Source: CALFMR01 sp035550595 (GTDB lineage: Bacteria > Acidobacteriota > Vicinamibacteria > Vicinamibacterales > SCN-69-37). Taken from it: 64,000 bases of DNA. Where the stretch lies: the NCBI GenBank assembly GCA_035550595.1, contig DASZOV010000079.1:8471-72470 (forward strand), written 5' to 3'. Below are positions 31,682 through 41,367 of the stretch, piece after piece; positions within the stretch are counted from its first letter, which is position 1; every line of letters starts with the position of its first letter. The notes beneath the pieces are model-generated. The model saw nothing but the letters and a program-made list of their open reading frames with translations. It was not told where the DNA came from and searched no databases. A program made the translations under genes and the position numbers.

Positions 31682-32029
31682 ATGGCTGATACACCCGATT
31701 TGCCCGCGCACTGGTTCCAGATCCTGCTCGCGTTGTCGAGTGGCGATCTTCACGGCCTCGGCATCACCAAGGACGTCCACGAGCGGACCGAAGGCCGCCT
31801 GCACCTCTGGCCAGGCATGCTCTACGGCGCCCTGAAAAAGATGGCGGACCTCGGGTACGTCGTCGAGACCGACGCGCCGACTGCGTTCGAGAGCGGCGGC
31901 GGCCGGCCGCGGTTCTATCACCTCACCGCGCGTGGCCGCCGCGTGTGCGCGGCCGAGGCCACGCGCCTGGCGGCGCTCGTCGAGACGGCGCGCCTGCGCA
32001 AGGTCATCAAACCGGTGCGGTCGAGCTGA
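31682..32029 (+). CDS. PadR family transcriptional regulator
   Basis: This 115-residue winged-helix regulator carries WFQILLALSSGDLHGLGITK, RLHLWPGMLYGALKKMADLG and GGGRPRFYHLTARGRRV. The ATG at 31682 is preferred over the in-frame GTG at 31673, as the predicted transcript begins near 31675. It is followed after 3 bp by an ADOP permease, so the pair forms an operon. It may also affect the divergent glycosidase gene. Confidence 0.9.
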   Translation: MADTPDLPAHWFQILLALSSGDLHGLGITKDVHERTEGRLHLWPGMLYGALKKMADLGYVVETDAPTAFESGGGRPRFYHLTARGRRVCAAEATRLAALVETARLRKVIKPVRSS

Positions 32030-32032
32030 CGC

Positions 32033-34714
32033 ATGCTGCGCCGTCTGTATCGCGCGATTTTGTGGACGTGCCCGTCCGACGTCCGCCGCGAGCTCGGCGG
32101 CGAGATGGAAGAGGCCTTCTTCGTCAGGCTCGCCGTCGAACGCGTGCGTCGTCCGTGGTGGTGGCAGCCCGTCACCTGGACACGTGGCTTCGCGGACGCC
32201 GTCCTCTTCGCACTGGCCATGCGCCGAGACGCGCGCAGACGCCGTGTCGAATTCGATCCCATGTCGAGCCCGTTGTCACGAGCCAGGAGGCCGCTCATGC
32301 GACGTCAGGATGTCCGCGCCACCCTTCGGCTTATGCGTACGACGCCACTGTTCACTGCATCGATCGTGCTGATGTTGGCGCTCGGTATCGGTGCGACAAC
32401 TGCGATCTTCAGCGTCGTGGACGGCGTGCTGCTCAAGCCGCTGCCGTTTCCTCACGCCGACCGGATCGTTCAAATCTTCGGCACGGCCGTGTCGCGTCAA
32501 ATCGATCGACATGGGATGACGGAAGCCAACTTCTGGGACGTGCGTGAGATGAACCGGTCGTTCGCGGAGCTCGGCGCGCGTCACGGCGCGAGCTTCACGC
32601 TGACCGGCAGCGGCGCGCCCATGCGCGTCGACGGCGCGTCGGTCACCGTCGGCTTCTTTCGCGCGCTCGGCGTCACGCCCGTCCAGGGCCGCCTCTTCGC
32701 GCCGGGCGAAGACAATCCCGGCGCGCCTGGCACGCTCGCGATGCTGTCGCACGCGTTCTGGACGCGGCAATACGCGTCGAATCCCGACATCGTTGGACGC
32801 ACGATCCAGCTCGACGGCCGTACGTATGACGTGATCGGTGTGCTGCCGCCAGGATCGCCATGGCTCGACAGCGCCGAGGTCTTCGTCCCGCTCGTGCGCC
32901 ACCCGAATGCCAATCGCGGGAGTTGGGAGTACGACGTGGTGGCGCGCCTGAAAGACGACGTGTCGATGGCCACGGCGACGGCGGACATGGATCGCGTCGC
33001 GCATGCGCTGGCTGCCGCGTGGCCGAAAGACAACGAGGGACAGGGCCTCACGCTCGCGCCGTCCGCCGAGTGGATCGGCAGCGAGTCGCTCCGTCGTACG
33101 CTGTCCCTCCTGCTCGGCGCCGTGAGCCTCCTGCTCGTCGTGGCCTGCGTGAACGTGGCGAATCTCCTGCTCGCACGCGCGTCAGGACGAGTGAGGGAGG
33201 CGGCCATGCGGACCGCGCTCGGCGCGACCCGTGGCGACCTGATCCGGGAGCGGTTCACCGAGTCGCTCCTCTTGGCTGGCGCTGGCGCGATCGGCGGCTG
33301 GCTCGTCGCGCTGGCCGCACTTTCCGTCCTCCGCGCATTGGCGCCTGGTGGCATACCGCACCTCGACAACGTGGCGCTCGACACGCGCGCGCTCGTCTTC
33401 ACGGCCGGCGTCGCTGTCGTGATCGGTGTGATGACCGGTCTCGTGCCCGCGCTCGCCGCGCCGGTCGTCGACCTCGTGCCGGCCTTGCGTCAGAGTCAGC
33501 GCGGCAGCATGGGCGATCGCCAGAGCGATCGTCTGCGTGGGATCTTCGTGGCCGCCGAAGTCGCCTTGTCGCTCATGCTCCTCGTCGGCGCTGGTCTGCT
33601 CGTCCGCAGCCTCGTGGCGGTGCTCGATGCGGATCGAGGATTCGCGACCGACCATCGTCTCGTCGCGTCGTTCAGCGTGCCGGGCTCCTATCCAAAAGCG
33701 CGGCGCGAGCAGATCACGCTGGACGTCATCGAGCACATCAAGACGCTGCCTGGCGTCGTCTCCGTCGGATACGTCAGCGGCCGACCGTTGCGCGGCTGGG
33801 GTACTGGCATGGGGATCGTCGCCGCCGATCACCGCGACATCGCCGAGCGCGACATTCCATGGGTTAGCTGGCGCGCCGTCACGGAGGACTACTTCAAGAC
33901 GATGAGCCTCGCGATCGTACGGGGCCGTGGATTCACCGATCGCGATCGCGTCGATTCGTCAACGGGCGCGCCCACGCCCGTGATCGTCAGCCAGCGGCTC
34001 GCCTCGCGCCTCTGGCCCGACGAGGATCCCGTGGGCCGTCAAGCCGTGCTCTGGGCGGGGCAGGGCGGCGATCCGGGCGTGATCCTCGGTGTCGTGCAGG
34101 ACATGCGCGAGGACCGGATCGAGGGAGAGCCGACGATGGCCGTGTACTTCCCGGCTCGAGGACAGCTCGGGGGGACGTCCGTCGATCTCGTCATCCACAC
34201 GAGCGACCGGCCCGAGCGGATCGTGCCGTCGCTTCGCGCCGCGCTGACGTCCGTCGATCCGGGCCTGCCGCTGTACGACGTCAGGACGCTCGAAGATCTC
34301 GTCAATCGGTCCGTCGCCATGCGACGCTTCACGATGGTCCTGCTGTCGGTGTTCGCGGGCCTGGCGCTCGTGCTGGCCGTCGCCGGCGTCTACGGCGTCG
34401 TGGCGTACTCGGTGGTACGGCGGACCAGCGAGATCGGCGTGCGGCTCGCGCTCGGCGCATCGCCGCGTGGCGTACTGCGGCGTGTCGTCGTGCGCGGCAT
34501 GCGCCCGGTGTGCATCGGCGTGTGTCTCGGACTGATTGGCATGATCGGGGCGAGCCGGATCATGGCGAGCCTGTTGCTCGATGTGACGATCGGCGATCCG
34601 ATCTCGTATTTCGCCGCGACCGTTGGCGTGATGGTCGCGGCCGCGCTCGCGTGCTATGTGCCGGCACGTCAGGTTCTCCGCATCGATCCCGTCGTCGCCC
34701 TGCGATCGGAATGA
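32033..34714 (+). CDS. ADOP-type ABC transporter permease (MacB/FtsX-like)
   Basis: This 893-residue duplicated permease has an N-terminal cytoplasmic prefix (MLRRLYRAILWTCPSDVRRE, LGGEMEEAFF). The first MacB-PCD unit has TASIVLMLALGIGATTAIFS and the FtsX block VVACVNVANLLLARASGRVR. The second has GIFVAAEVALSLMLLVGAGL and the closing AVAGVYGVVAYSVVRRTSEI to VPARQVLRIDPVVALRSE. It lacks an ATPase partner nearby. Substrate and mechanism of this group are not known; MacB-like export or lipoprotein handling are possibilities. It starts 3 bp after the PadR stop. Confidence 0.93.
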   Translation: MLRRLYRAILWTCPSDVRRELGGEMEEAFFVRLAVERVRRPWWWQPVTWTRGFADAVLFALAMRRDARRRRVEFDPMSSPLSRARRPLMRRQDVRATLRLMRTTPLFTASIVLMLALGIGATTAIFSVVDGVLLKPLPFPHADRIVQIFGTAVSRQIDRHGMTEANFWDVREMNRSFAELGARHGASFTLTGSGAPMRVDGASVTVGFFRALGVTPVQGRLFAPGEDNPGAPGTLAMLSHAFWTRQYASNPDIVGRTIQLDGRTYDVIGVLPPGSPWLDSAEVFVPLVRHPNANRGSWEYDVVARLKDDVSMATATADMDRVAHALAAAWPKDNEGQGLTLAPSAEWIGSESLRRTLSLLLGAVSLLLVVACVNVANLLLARASGRVREAAMRTALGATRGDLIRERFTESLLLAGAGAIGGWLVALAALSVLRALAPGGIPHLDNVALDTRALVFTAGVAVVIGVMTGLVPALAAPVVDLVPALRQSQRGSMGDRQSDRLRGIFVAAEVALSLMLLVGAGLLVRSLVAVLDADRGFATDHRLVASFSVPGSYPKARREQITLDVIEHIKTLPGVVSVGYVSGRPLRGWGTGMGIVAADHRDIAERDIPWVSWRAVTEDYFKTMSLAIVRGRGFTDRDRVDSSTGAPTPVIVSQRLASRLWPDEDPVGRQAVLWAGQGGDPGVILGVVQDMREDRIEGEPTMAVYFPARGQLGGTSVDLVIHTSDRPERIVPSLRAALTSVDPGLPLYDVRTLEDLVNRSVAMRRFTMVLLSVFAGLALVLAVAGVYGVVAYSVVRRTSEIGVRLALGASPRGVLRRVVVRGMRPVCIGVCLGLIGMIGASRIMASLLLDVTIGDPISYFAATVGVMVAAALACYVPARQVLRIDPVVALRSE

Positions 34715-34783
34715 GCGGCGGTGACCGTCAGGCTGTCACCCCCCGTCGCTGACGCATCGGTCGCCAGCGTGCGGACGGCCGCG

Positions 34784-34812
34784 TTGACATGCATAATACT
34801 GCTATGCATAAT
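34784..34812 (+). promoter_or_regulatory. Sigma70-like promoter overlapping a 15-bp tandem repeat
   Basis: TTGACA at 34784-34789 and CATAAT at 34807-34812 are separated by exactly 17 bp. The predicted transcript start (about 34819) coincides with an ATG, suggesting a leaderless mRNA. The region 34789-34833 consists of three degenerate 15-bp units beginning ATGCA. Confidence 0.6.
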
Positions 34813-34818
34813 GCTGCC

Positions 34819-37338
34819 ATGCACATGCGCGCCATCTGGCGCGATCTCCGCTCCGCCGCCCGCTCGCTCGCCAGGGCCCGAGCCTTCACCGCCGTCTGCG
34901 TCGTGTCGCTCGGTATCGGTATGGCGCCCGTCATCGCGATCCCGTACGCCGCGCGCGTCCTGAACAAGGCCATCACGCCGCCCGCGGTGAAGACGACTGG
35001 GCTGGTCGAAGTGCTCACCAAACGCGTCGGCCCTCGCGAGGCCGTCAGTGCCTGGTCGTATCCCGATTTCATCGACCTGCGTGCGGCCGACACTGGGCTC
35101 GCGCTCGTCGGCTGGGCGAACGGCGAGTCGACGCAGACGACGCCCGCGCCTGGCGGCGAGCAGACGCGCGTCGTCACGACGAAGTTCGTCTCCGCCAACT
35201 ACTTCGAGACGTTCGGCGTGGCGCTCGTGCGTGGACCGGGATTCGACGCCACGATGGACGATCCGTTGAAGACCGAGCCGGTCGTCATCCTGGGATACGA
35301 CTTCTGGCAGCATGAGCTCGGCGCCAATCCCGACGTCATCGGCATGCGTCTCACCTTCGACGGCGTACCGCATGTCGTCGTCGGCATCGCGCCGCGGCTC
35401 GCCGTCGACGAACGGCAGATCTTCATGCCGCTCGAACAGGACCCGCACCTGCACCCGTCGGCCGAAGCCGCGCCCGACGCGCGCGATGTCCGCACCGATC
35501 GCGGCGACGAGTGGATCCACGTCAACGGCCGGCTGCGGCCCGGCGTGAGCATCGCGCAAGCGAGCGCGGCTGTGTCCGCTGTGACGTCGCGCCTCGCCGT
35601 GGCGTATCCGGCCACCAATGAGCTGAAAGCCGGCATCGTCGAGACGTACGACCCCGTCGGTGTGCTTCAGCGCCCGCAATTCAGGCTCCTTCAGGTCGTG
35701 GCGCTGACGCTGACCGGCATGGTGCTGCTCGTCGTGTGCCTCAACATCTCGGGGATGATGCAGGTCCGCTACGCGATGCGCGAGCGCGAGCTGGCCATCC
35801 GGCGCGCGATCGGCGCGAGCCGCGGGCGGCTCGTGCGGCAGCTCCTGTCCGAGGCCGTCGTCCTCGCGGCTCTCGGTGGAACGCTCGCGTCGATCGTGAT
35901 CTTCAACCTGCCGTCGGTCATCGCCTGGCTCGCGAACCAGCCGCTGCCCGCGCAGCTCCAGGACGCCCTGCGGATCGATCCGACGATGGTCGCCATCTGC
36001 GCCGGGTTCTGCCTGGTCACGAGCTTGGCGTGCGGGCTTCTCCCGGCCATGCGGTTCAGCCGTCCGGCGCTCCTTTCCGCGCTCAAGGACGAGACCGGCG
36101 TCGGCGGCCGGCGGGTGGGACGCGTCCATCGACCGGCCGTCGCGCTGCAGGTCGCCATCGCGGTGCCGTTGATCGTCATGGCCGTCATTCCGCTCGATCG
36201 CGTGCGCGCGACGGCGACCGCCGACCTCGGCTTCGACGCCGACCACCTGTATGCCGCGCCGTTGAAGCTCGACGGGTTGACGGTCGAGCAGGCGAGCTTC
36301 CAGATTCGCCGGCTGCGCGACATGCTCGCGCGCGCCGGCGGCGTGGCTTCCGTCACGGTGGCGGACGGCCTGCCGCTCGACTTCCGGGGCCGCACGACGC
36401 GCGTCTCCCTGTCCGTCGCCGCGGACGTCGCCTCGACGCCGATCGCCGTTCAGGTGACGCGCGTGGGCGACGGCTATCTGGACACGATGGGCATTCGGCT
36501 CGCGCGTGGCCGCGGATTCACCGCCGGCGATCGCGCGGGCGCCGAACCGGTGACCCTCGTCTCGACGTCGCTGGCCAATCGACTCGCGCCCGATGGCGAC
36601 GTGGTCGGCCGGCGCCTCGTGTTCGGCCCCGACGAGAACAGCCGGCAGGTGCTGACGATCGTCGGTGTCACCGCCGATTTCCCCTCGTCGCAGATGAGCA
36701 ATCCGCGCGAGCAACTGATCGTGCCGCTCGCGCAGCATCCGGGCGTGCAGTTCGAGGCCGTGCCGGTGTCCAATGACATGAGCAACGCGGCGCACGTGAT
36801 GCTCGTCGCTCGCGGCGCGGCGGGCGTACCGCCGGCGCAGGTGACGGGCGCGATCGAGCGCGTCGTCCGCGATCTCGATCCGGCGTTCCAGCGCGCTGCC
36901 ATCGTCACTGGCGTGGGACTCCGCGAGCACAGCATGAACGACTTCCTGACGCAGTCGGCCGTCGCGGGCGGTGCCGGGTCCGTCATCCTGATCCTGTCCG
37001 CGCTCGGCATCTACGGTGTCGTCGGCCTGATGGTCGCGACGCGGACGCGGGAGATGGCCGTGCGGGTCGCACTCGGCGCCTCGCGCCGGCGCGTGATCGG
37101 CACCGTCGTGTTCGACGTCATCAAGCTCGTCGCGCCCGGCATCGGCCTCGGGCTCATCCTGACCGTCGCGCTCATGCGCCTCAACAGCCAGAACATGGGC
37201 ATTCCGCTGAGCGCCATCGAGCCGGTCGCCTACGTCCTCGGCGCCGTGGTGGCGGTGCTCGTCGCCATTCTCGCCAGCCTCATCCCCGCGCGCCGCGCCG
37301 CCTCGGTTCAGCCGATGATCGCGATGCGATCGGAATAG
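34819..37338 (+). CDS. ADOP-type ABC transporter permease without PadR partner
   Basis: This MacB/FtsX-type duplicated permease has about 839 residues from the ATG at 34819. It starts MHMRAIWRDLRSAARSLARA and has VCVVSLGIGMAPVIAIPYAA as first helix. A central FtsX block is VLLVVCLNISGMMQVRYAMR...LAIRRAIGASRGRLVRQLL. The second unit ends SALGIYGVVGLMVATRTREM to IPARRAASVQPMIAMRSE. Unlike the others it has a divergent first segment (MAPVIAIPYAARVLNKAITP). In-frame ATGs at 34789 and 34804 are rejected because they lie inside the promoter. It has its own promoter, 70 bp after the previous permease. Confidence 0.9.
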   Translation: MHMRAIWRDLRSAARSLARARAFTAVCVVSLGIGMAPVIAIPYAARVLNKAITPPAVKTTGLVEVLTKRVGPREAVSAWSYPDFIDLRAADTGLALVGWANGESTQTTPAPGGEQTRVVTTKFVSANYFETFGVALVRGPGFDATMDDPLKTEPVVILGYDFWQHELGANPDVIGMRLTFDGVPHVVVGIAPRLAVDERQIFMPLEQDPHLHPSAEAAPDARDVRTDRGDEWIHVNGRLRPGVSIAQASAAVSAVTSRLAVAYPATNELKAGIVETYDPVGVLQRPQFRLLQVVALTLTGMVLLVVCLNISGMMQVRYAMRERELAIRRAIGASRGRLVRQLLSEAVVLAALGGTLASIVIFNLPSVIAWLANQPLPAQLQDALRIDPTMVAICAGFCLVTSLACGLLPAMRFSRPALLSALKDETGVGGRRVGRVHRPAVALQVAIAVPLIVMAVIPLDRVRATATADLGFDADHLYAAPLKLDGLTVEQASFQIRRLRDMLARAGGVASVTVADGLPLDFRGRTTRVSLSVAADVASTPIAVQVTRVGDGYLDTMGIRLARGRGFTAGDRAGAEPVTLVSTSLANRLAPDGDVVGRRLVFGPDENSRQVLTIVGVTADFPSSQMSNPREQLIVPLAQHPGVQFEAVPVSNDMSNAAHVMLVARGAAGVPPAQVTGAIERVVRDLDPAFQRAAIVTGVGLREHSMNDFLTQSAVAGGAGSVILILSALGIYGVVGLMVATRTREMAVRVALGASRRRVIGTVVFDVIKLVAPGIGLGLILTVALMRLNSQNMGIPLSAIEPVAYVLGAVVAVLVAILASLIPARRAASVQPMIAMRSE

Positions 37339-37437
37339 TCGCGCGGGCCATTCCACACCGGCCCGCCGTTTCGATCTACGCTAACGCCGCGCGTCAGGCT
37401 CTGTGTGCAGCATCGACCCGGCGCGGATCCCGCTGTG

Positions 37438-37463
37438 GAGCCCCGGGCCTTCAGGCCCAGGGA
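37438..37463. repeat. Dispersed hairpin repeat, copy 1
   Basis: This 26-bp sequence differs by one base from 59937-59962 and contains the hairpin arms GGGCC-TTCA-GGCCC. It lies between the permease and the carboxylesterase. It could be a REP-like element or terminator. Confidence 0.6.
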
Positions 37464-37490
37464 GCGCACGGGCACGGATTGGAGCCGTTC

Positions 37491-39224
37491 ATGAGTACTG
37501 ATCGCACGAACGCCGCGGTGTCGTCTCGCATCAACCACGGAATGGATCGTAGGGACTGGCTGAAGAGCGCCGCAACGCTTGCCGGCGCGTCCGCCGCGTT
37601 CGGCGCCGTCGGATGCGCATCGGAGACGACGCCATCCGGACAGACGACGAAGACAGCGGCCGCGGGCGCCGTGGCGACGCCCGACAACGCGATCGTCGCG
37701 ACCAAGAGCGGCAAGATTCGCGGGTTCACGCGCAACGGCGTCTTCATTTTCAAAGGCGTCCCGTACGGCGACACGACCGCGGGCGACAACCGCTTCATGC
37801 CGCCGCAGCCGGTCAAGCCGTGGACCGACGTGCTGCCGACGATCGCGTGGGGTCCGGTTTCGCCGCACGGTCCGCGCGCCGGTTGGGTCAACCAGGAAGA
37901 GCAGTTCCTCTATCAGTGGGACGACGGGTTCGTAGGCGAGGACATGCTGCGGCTGAACGTCTGGACTCCGGCGGTCAACGACTCGTCGAAGCGGCCGGTC
38001 CTCGTCTGGATTCACGGCGGCGGCTATGCGTCGGGCTCCAGCCAGGAGCTACGTCCCTACGACGGCGAGCGTCTCGCGCGCGAGCACGACGTCGTGCTCG
38101 TCTCGATGAACCATCGGCTGAACGTGTTCGGCTTTCTCGATCTGTCGCAGATCGGCGGCGAGAAGTACGCGCAGTCGGGCAACGCCAGCATGCTCGATCT
38201 CGTGCAGGCGCTCGAGTGGGTGCGCGACAACGTCGCGTCGTTCGGCGGCGATCCGGGCAACGTGACGATCTTCGGCCAGTCGGGCGGCGGCGGGAAAGTC
38301 ACGACGCTGATGGCCATGCCGGCGGCGAAGGGACTCTTCCACAAGGCGTCGGCGATGAGCGGGTCGTTCATCGCGACGTCGACGCGCGACGATGCCAAGC
38401 AGCTCGCGCTGCAGGTGATGAAGGAGCTCGGGCTCAGCGCGTCGCAAGTGAGCCGGCTGCACACGGTCAGCGTGGACGCGCTCCTCGACGCCAGCACGAC
38501 AGCCGCGGCGAAGGTGGCGCCGTTCGGTTTCCCGGCGCCGGGCACACTGCCGAAGATCAACCTCGGCTGGCAGCCCGTCGTCGACGGCCACGTGCTGCCG
38601 GAGAATCCATTCGAGAAGGCCGCGCCCACGCTCTCGGCCGACATTCCATTTCTCGTGGGCAACACGTTCCAGGAATTCGCCGGCGGCATGAACAATCCGC
38701 AGGCGGACAAGATGACGTGGGAGCAGGTGAATGCGCAGTTCACGCCGCAGATCGGCGCGCGCGCGGCGGCCGCGATCGACGCGTATCGCAAGGCGTTCCC
38801 GTCGGCGAAGCCGTTCGAAGTGGCCGGGATGATCGGCGCCGACATGTTCCGCCGCGGGACGATTCTGCAGACCGACCTGAAGGCCGCGCAGCCCGCGGCC
38901 GTCTACGCGTACTGGTTCGGCTGGAAGACGCCCGTGCTCGACGGCCGTCCGCTCGCCTATCACTGCCAGGACCTGGCGTTCTGGTTCGACAACATCGATC
39001 GCTGCCTGCAGGCGACCGGCGGCGGAGACGACGCGCGCACACTGGCGTCCCAGATGAGCGGTGCGCTCGTCGCGTTCGCGAAGACGGGCAATCCCAATCA
39101 TCCCGGGATTCCGACGTGGGCACCGTTCACCGCGTCCAACCGCGCGATGATGATTTGGGATTCGACGGCCGAAGTGAAGATCGATCCGGACCAGGCCGCG
39201 CGGCAAGCGCTCGCCGCGAGCTAG
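37491..39224 (+). CDS. Type B carboxylesterase/lipase, Tat-exported lipoprotein-like
   Basis: This 577-residue alpha/beta hydrolase of the carboxylesterase type B (COesterase) family has a twin-Arg leader MDRRDWLKSAATLAGASAAF ending in GAVGCAS, which could be a lipobox. The oxyanion motif is VLVWIHGGGYASGSSQ and the nucleophile elbow is IFGQSGGGGKVTTL. The His is in LAYHCQDLAFWFDN and the acid lies in the GNTFQEFAGG region. ATG 37491 is preferred; an earlier one at 37479 is possible. Natural substrate unknown. The stop codon directly abuts the convergent AraC gene. Confidence 0.92.
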   Translation: MSTDRTNAAVSSRINHGMDRRDWLKSAATLAGASAAFGAVGCASETTPSGQTTKTAAAGAVATPDNAIVATKSGKIRGFTRNGVFIFKGVPYGDTTAGDNRFMPPQPVKPWTDVLPTIAWGPVSPHGPRAGWVNQEEQFLYQWDDGFVGEDMLRLNVWTPAVNDSSKRPVLVWIHGGGYASGSSQELRPYDGERLAREHDVVLVSMNHRLNVFGFLDLSQIGGEKYAQSGNASMLDLVQALEWVRDNVASFGGDPGNVTIFGQSGGGGKVTTLMAMPAAKGLFHKASAMSGSFIATSTRDDAKQLALQVMKELGLSASQVSRLHTVSVDALLDASTTAAAKVAPFGFPAPGTLPKINLGWQPVVDGHVLPENPFEKAAPTLSADIPFLVGNTFQEFAGGMNNPQADKMTWEQVNAQFTPQIGARAAAAIDAYRKAFPSAKPFEVAGMIGADMFRRGTILQTDLKAAQPAAVYAYWFGWKTPVLDGRPLAYHCQDLAFWFDNIDRCLQATGGGDDARTLASQMSGALVAFAKTGNPNHPGIPTWAPFTASNRAMMIWDSTAEVKIDPDQAARQALAAS

Positions 39225-40151
39225 CTAGTTAGCCGCGCGTCGAATCCGCGACGTCGGTGCTGTCCTGTTCCTGCCGGCGCGGCGTTGGCCGTCGTCACGA
39301 TCGCGGGCGAACGCGGCGGCCCAGGCCCTGGGCGTGACGCCGAGCGTTTGCCGAAACATGTGGACGAACGTGCTCGGCTGTCGATAGCCGACGTCGAAGG
39401 CGGCTGCCTTCACGGAGGAGCCGCCGGCGAGCAACTCGATCGCCTTCACCAGCCGCACTTGGCGTCGCCATCCCTCGAAGCTGAGACCGACGTCCTTCCG
39501 GAACGCGCGCTCGATCGTTCTCACGCTGACGCCGACACGGTCACAGAGAGCCCGGAGGGAGGTGCCTCCGGGCTGGTCGGCCATGTACGCGCGCGCGACG
39601 TTGAGCGCCCGCGTGTCGGTCGGCAGCGTGATGCCGGTCGACACGGAAGGCGCCTCCTGCAGTCGCTCGACGATCAAATCCCGGAGCGCTCGGTGCAGGC
39701 GGTTCTTCACCCGCAACATGCCGATGCGAGTCGCTTCGAGCACCAGCTCACGCAGAAGCGGCGTCACCTGGAGTACGGTGCACGACGTCGGCAGCCGCGG
39801 CGAAAGTCGAGGCCGAAGATACAGCGTGCGCATGAAGACGACGCCGGACATCTGGAGCCGGTGTGCCGTGTGCGCGGGAATCCAGACCGCGAACTGCGGC
39901 GGGATCAGCCAACAGCTCCGGCCGACCGTCACTTCCATCATGCCGCGCGTCGCGTAGATCAGCTGGTCCGAGCCGTGCGAGTGCTCGGTGACCGTCGCGT
40001 CCAACGCGTACTCCCACGCCAGCGTGGCAATAGCCACACCGGGGCCCGGGTCGAGGTGTGGCGTCCATCCGTGTCGCACAATCGACACTTTATGTCGTGA
40101 GCCCGATCTTGCGACAGCGGCCGATGCGGGCGAGACTGCGCCATGCGACAT
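39225..40151 (-). CDS. AraC family transcriptional regulator
   Basis: This 308-residue regulator has an N-terminal cupin-type sensor (about residues 50-110: HSHGSDQLIYATRGMMEVTV and WIPAHTAHRLQM). Two C-terminal HTH motifs lie at about 190-285 (LRALCDRVGVSVRTIERAFR; VKAAAFDVGYRQPSTFVHMF). The ending RQTLGVTPRAWAAAF is standard. It overlaps the divergent VOC gene start by 9 bp, so it may control that gene. The ligand is unknown. Confidence 0.92.
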   Translation of the reverse strand: MSHGAVSPASAAVARSGSRHKVSIVRHGWTPHLDPGPGVAIATLAWEYALDATVTEHSHGSDQLIYATRGMMEVTVGRSCWLIPPQFAVWIPAHTAHRLQMSGVVFMRTLYLRPRLSPRLPTSCTVLQVTPLLRELVLEATRIGMLRVKNRLHRALRDLIVERLQEAPSVSTGITLPTDTRALNVARAYMADQPGGTSLRALCDRVGVSVRTIERAFRKDVGLSFEGWRRQVRLVKAIELLAGGSSVKAAAFDVGYRQPSTFVHMFRQTLGVTPRAWAAAFARDRDDGQRRAGRNRTAPTSRIRRAAN

Positions 40152-40526
40152 CGAACACTCGGCGGTTCTGCTCTCGTCGCCTTCGTCGGCACGACCGATC
40201 AGAAACGGGCGAAGGCGTTCTATCAGGACACCCTCGGCCTCGAGCTCCAGAGCGAAGATTCGTTCGCGCTGGTGTTCGACGTCGACGGCACGACGCTCCG
40301 CGTCACGACCGTTCCGCAGGTGGCGGCTGCGGGCTATACCGTCCTCGGATGGGTGGTCTCCAACATCGACGACGCCGTGCGTGATCTACGTGCCGCCGGT
40401 ATCACGTTCGAGCGTTATGAGGGCATGCCGCAGGACGAGCGCGGCGTCTGGCGGGCGCCTAGCGGCGCTCACGTGGCGTGGTTCAAGGATCCCGACGGCA
40501 ACACGTTGAGCATCACGCAACACTGA
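40143..40526 (+). CDS. VOC (glyoxalase/bleomycin resistance) family protein
   Basis: This 127-residue protein of one VOC module pair has ALVAFVGTTDQKRAKAFYQD, TLGLELQSEDSFALVFDVDG and FKDPDGNTLSITQH, the last containing the typical DPxGN motif. Metal-dependent dioxygenase, glyoxalase or drug-binding roles occur in the family; nothing here decides. It is divergent from AraC with overlapping 5' ends. Confidence 0.9.
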   Translation: MRHRTLGGSALVAFVGTTDQKRAKAFYQDTLGLELQSEDSFALVFDVDGTTLRVTTVPQVAAAGYTVLGWVVSNIDDAVRDLRAAGITFERYEGMPQDERGVWRAPSGAHVAWFKDPDGNTLSITQH

Positions 40527-40544
40527 GCGCGGGCATGCGGCGCG

Positions 40545-41348
40545 TCAGCGCGTGCAGATGATCTCGCCGTGCAGCAGGGCAAACCACCCATCGTCGGCGG
40601 CCGCCCATGTGCGCCAGGCATCGGCCATCGAGGCCAGGTCCTCTCGAGTCGCGCGGCCCTCGGCGAGCGCCTGGCGCGCGATGGCTGACGTGGTCACGCG
40701 GTCGGCCCAGAGGCCGCCCCACCACGACCGCTCGTCCTTCGTCGCAAAGCACCACGAGCTCGCGAAGGTGTCCACGCGTGTGAACCCGACCTGTTGGGCC
40801 CACGAGTACAGCCGGCGGCCCGCGTCGGGTTCTCCGCCGTTCGCGCGTGCGATCTCGTGGTAGAGGCGCAACCATCGCTCGAGGCCTTCGCTCATCGGAT
40901 GCCACGTGAACGTCGCATAGTCCGAGTCGCGAACCGCGACGATGCCGCCGGCGCGAACGACGCGGCGCATCTGCCTCAGTGCCGCGACCGGGTCGGCCAG
41001 ATGCTGGAGGACCTGATGCGCGTGCACGAGATCCCAGGACTCGTCGGCGAACGGCAGGTCGTACACGTCGCCGACCATGAACTCGATGCCCGGATAGTCA
41101 TGCGTCGCCGCCGCGATGATCTCGGCTGACGTATCGACGCCGCACACCCGACCGGGCGCGACCCTGGCGGCGAAGTCGCGGGTCAGGTTGCCAGGGCCGC
41201 AACCGACGTCCAGGAGATCGACGCCCGATCGCAGGAACGGGAGAAGATAGGCGGCGGAGTTCTCGATCGTGCGCCACCGATGGGACCGCAGGACACTGTC
41301 GTCGTGCCCATGCGTGTAGACATGCCGCGCGCGCGTCTCGCTGGCCAT
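40545..41348 (-). CDS. Class I SAM-dependent methyltransferase
   Basis: This 267-residue methyltransferase of the UbiE/Methyltransf_11 type has motif I LLDVGCGPGNLTRDFAARV near residues 45-55, motif II GVDTSAEIIAAATHDYPGIE, and LVHAHQVLQHLADPVAALRQ followed by MRRVVRAGGIVAVRDSDY. It probably methylates a small molecule. It is 19 bp downstream of the esterase gene at 42600 on the same strand, thus likely in one transcript. Confidence 0.9.
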   Translation of the reverse strand: MASETRARHVYTHGHDDSVLRSHRWRTIENSAAYLLPFLRSGVDLLDVGCGPGNLTRDFAARVAPGRVCGVDTSAEIIAAATHDYPGIEFMVGDVYDLPFADESWDLVHAHQVLQHLADPVAALRQMRRVVRAGGIVAVRDSDYATFTWHPMSEGLERWLRLYHEIARANGGEPDAGRRLYSWAQQVGFTRVDTFASSWCFATKDERSWWGGLWADRVTTSAIARQALAEGRATREDLASMADAWRTWAAADDGWFALLHGEIICTR

Positions 41349-41367
41349 GCGCCGAGCCGGTCGTGTT

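Noticed and set aside
34669..37356. 895-codon minus-strand frame opposite a permease
   Set aside because: Highly charged, no motifs; it mirrors the plus-strand ADOP permease, a common effect of high GC.
37613..39232. 539-codon plus-strand frame inside the carboxylesterase
   Set aside because: Out-of-frame shadow with no hydrolase motif.
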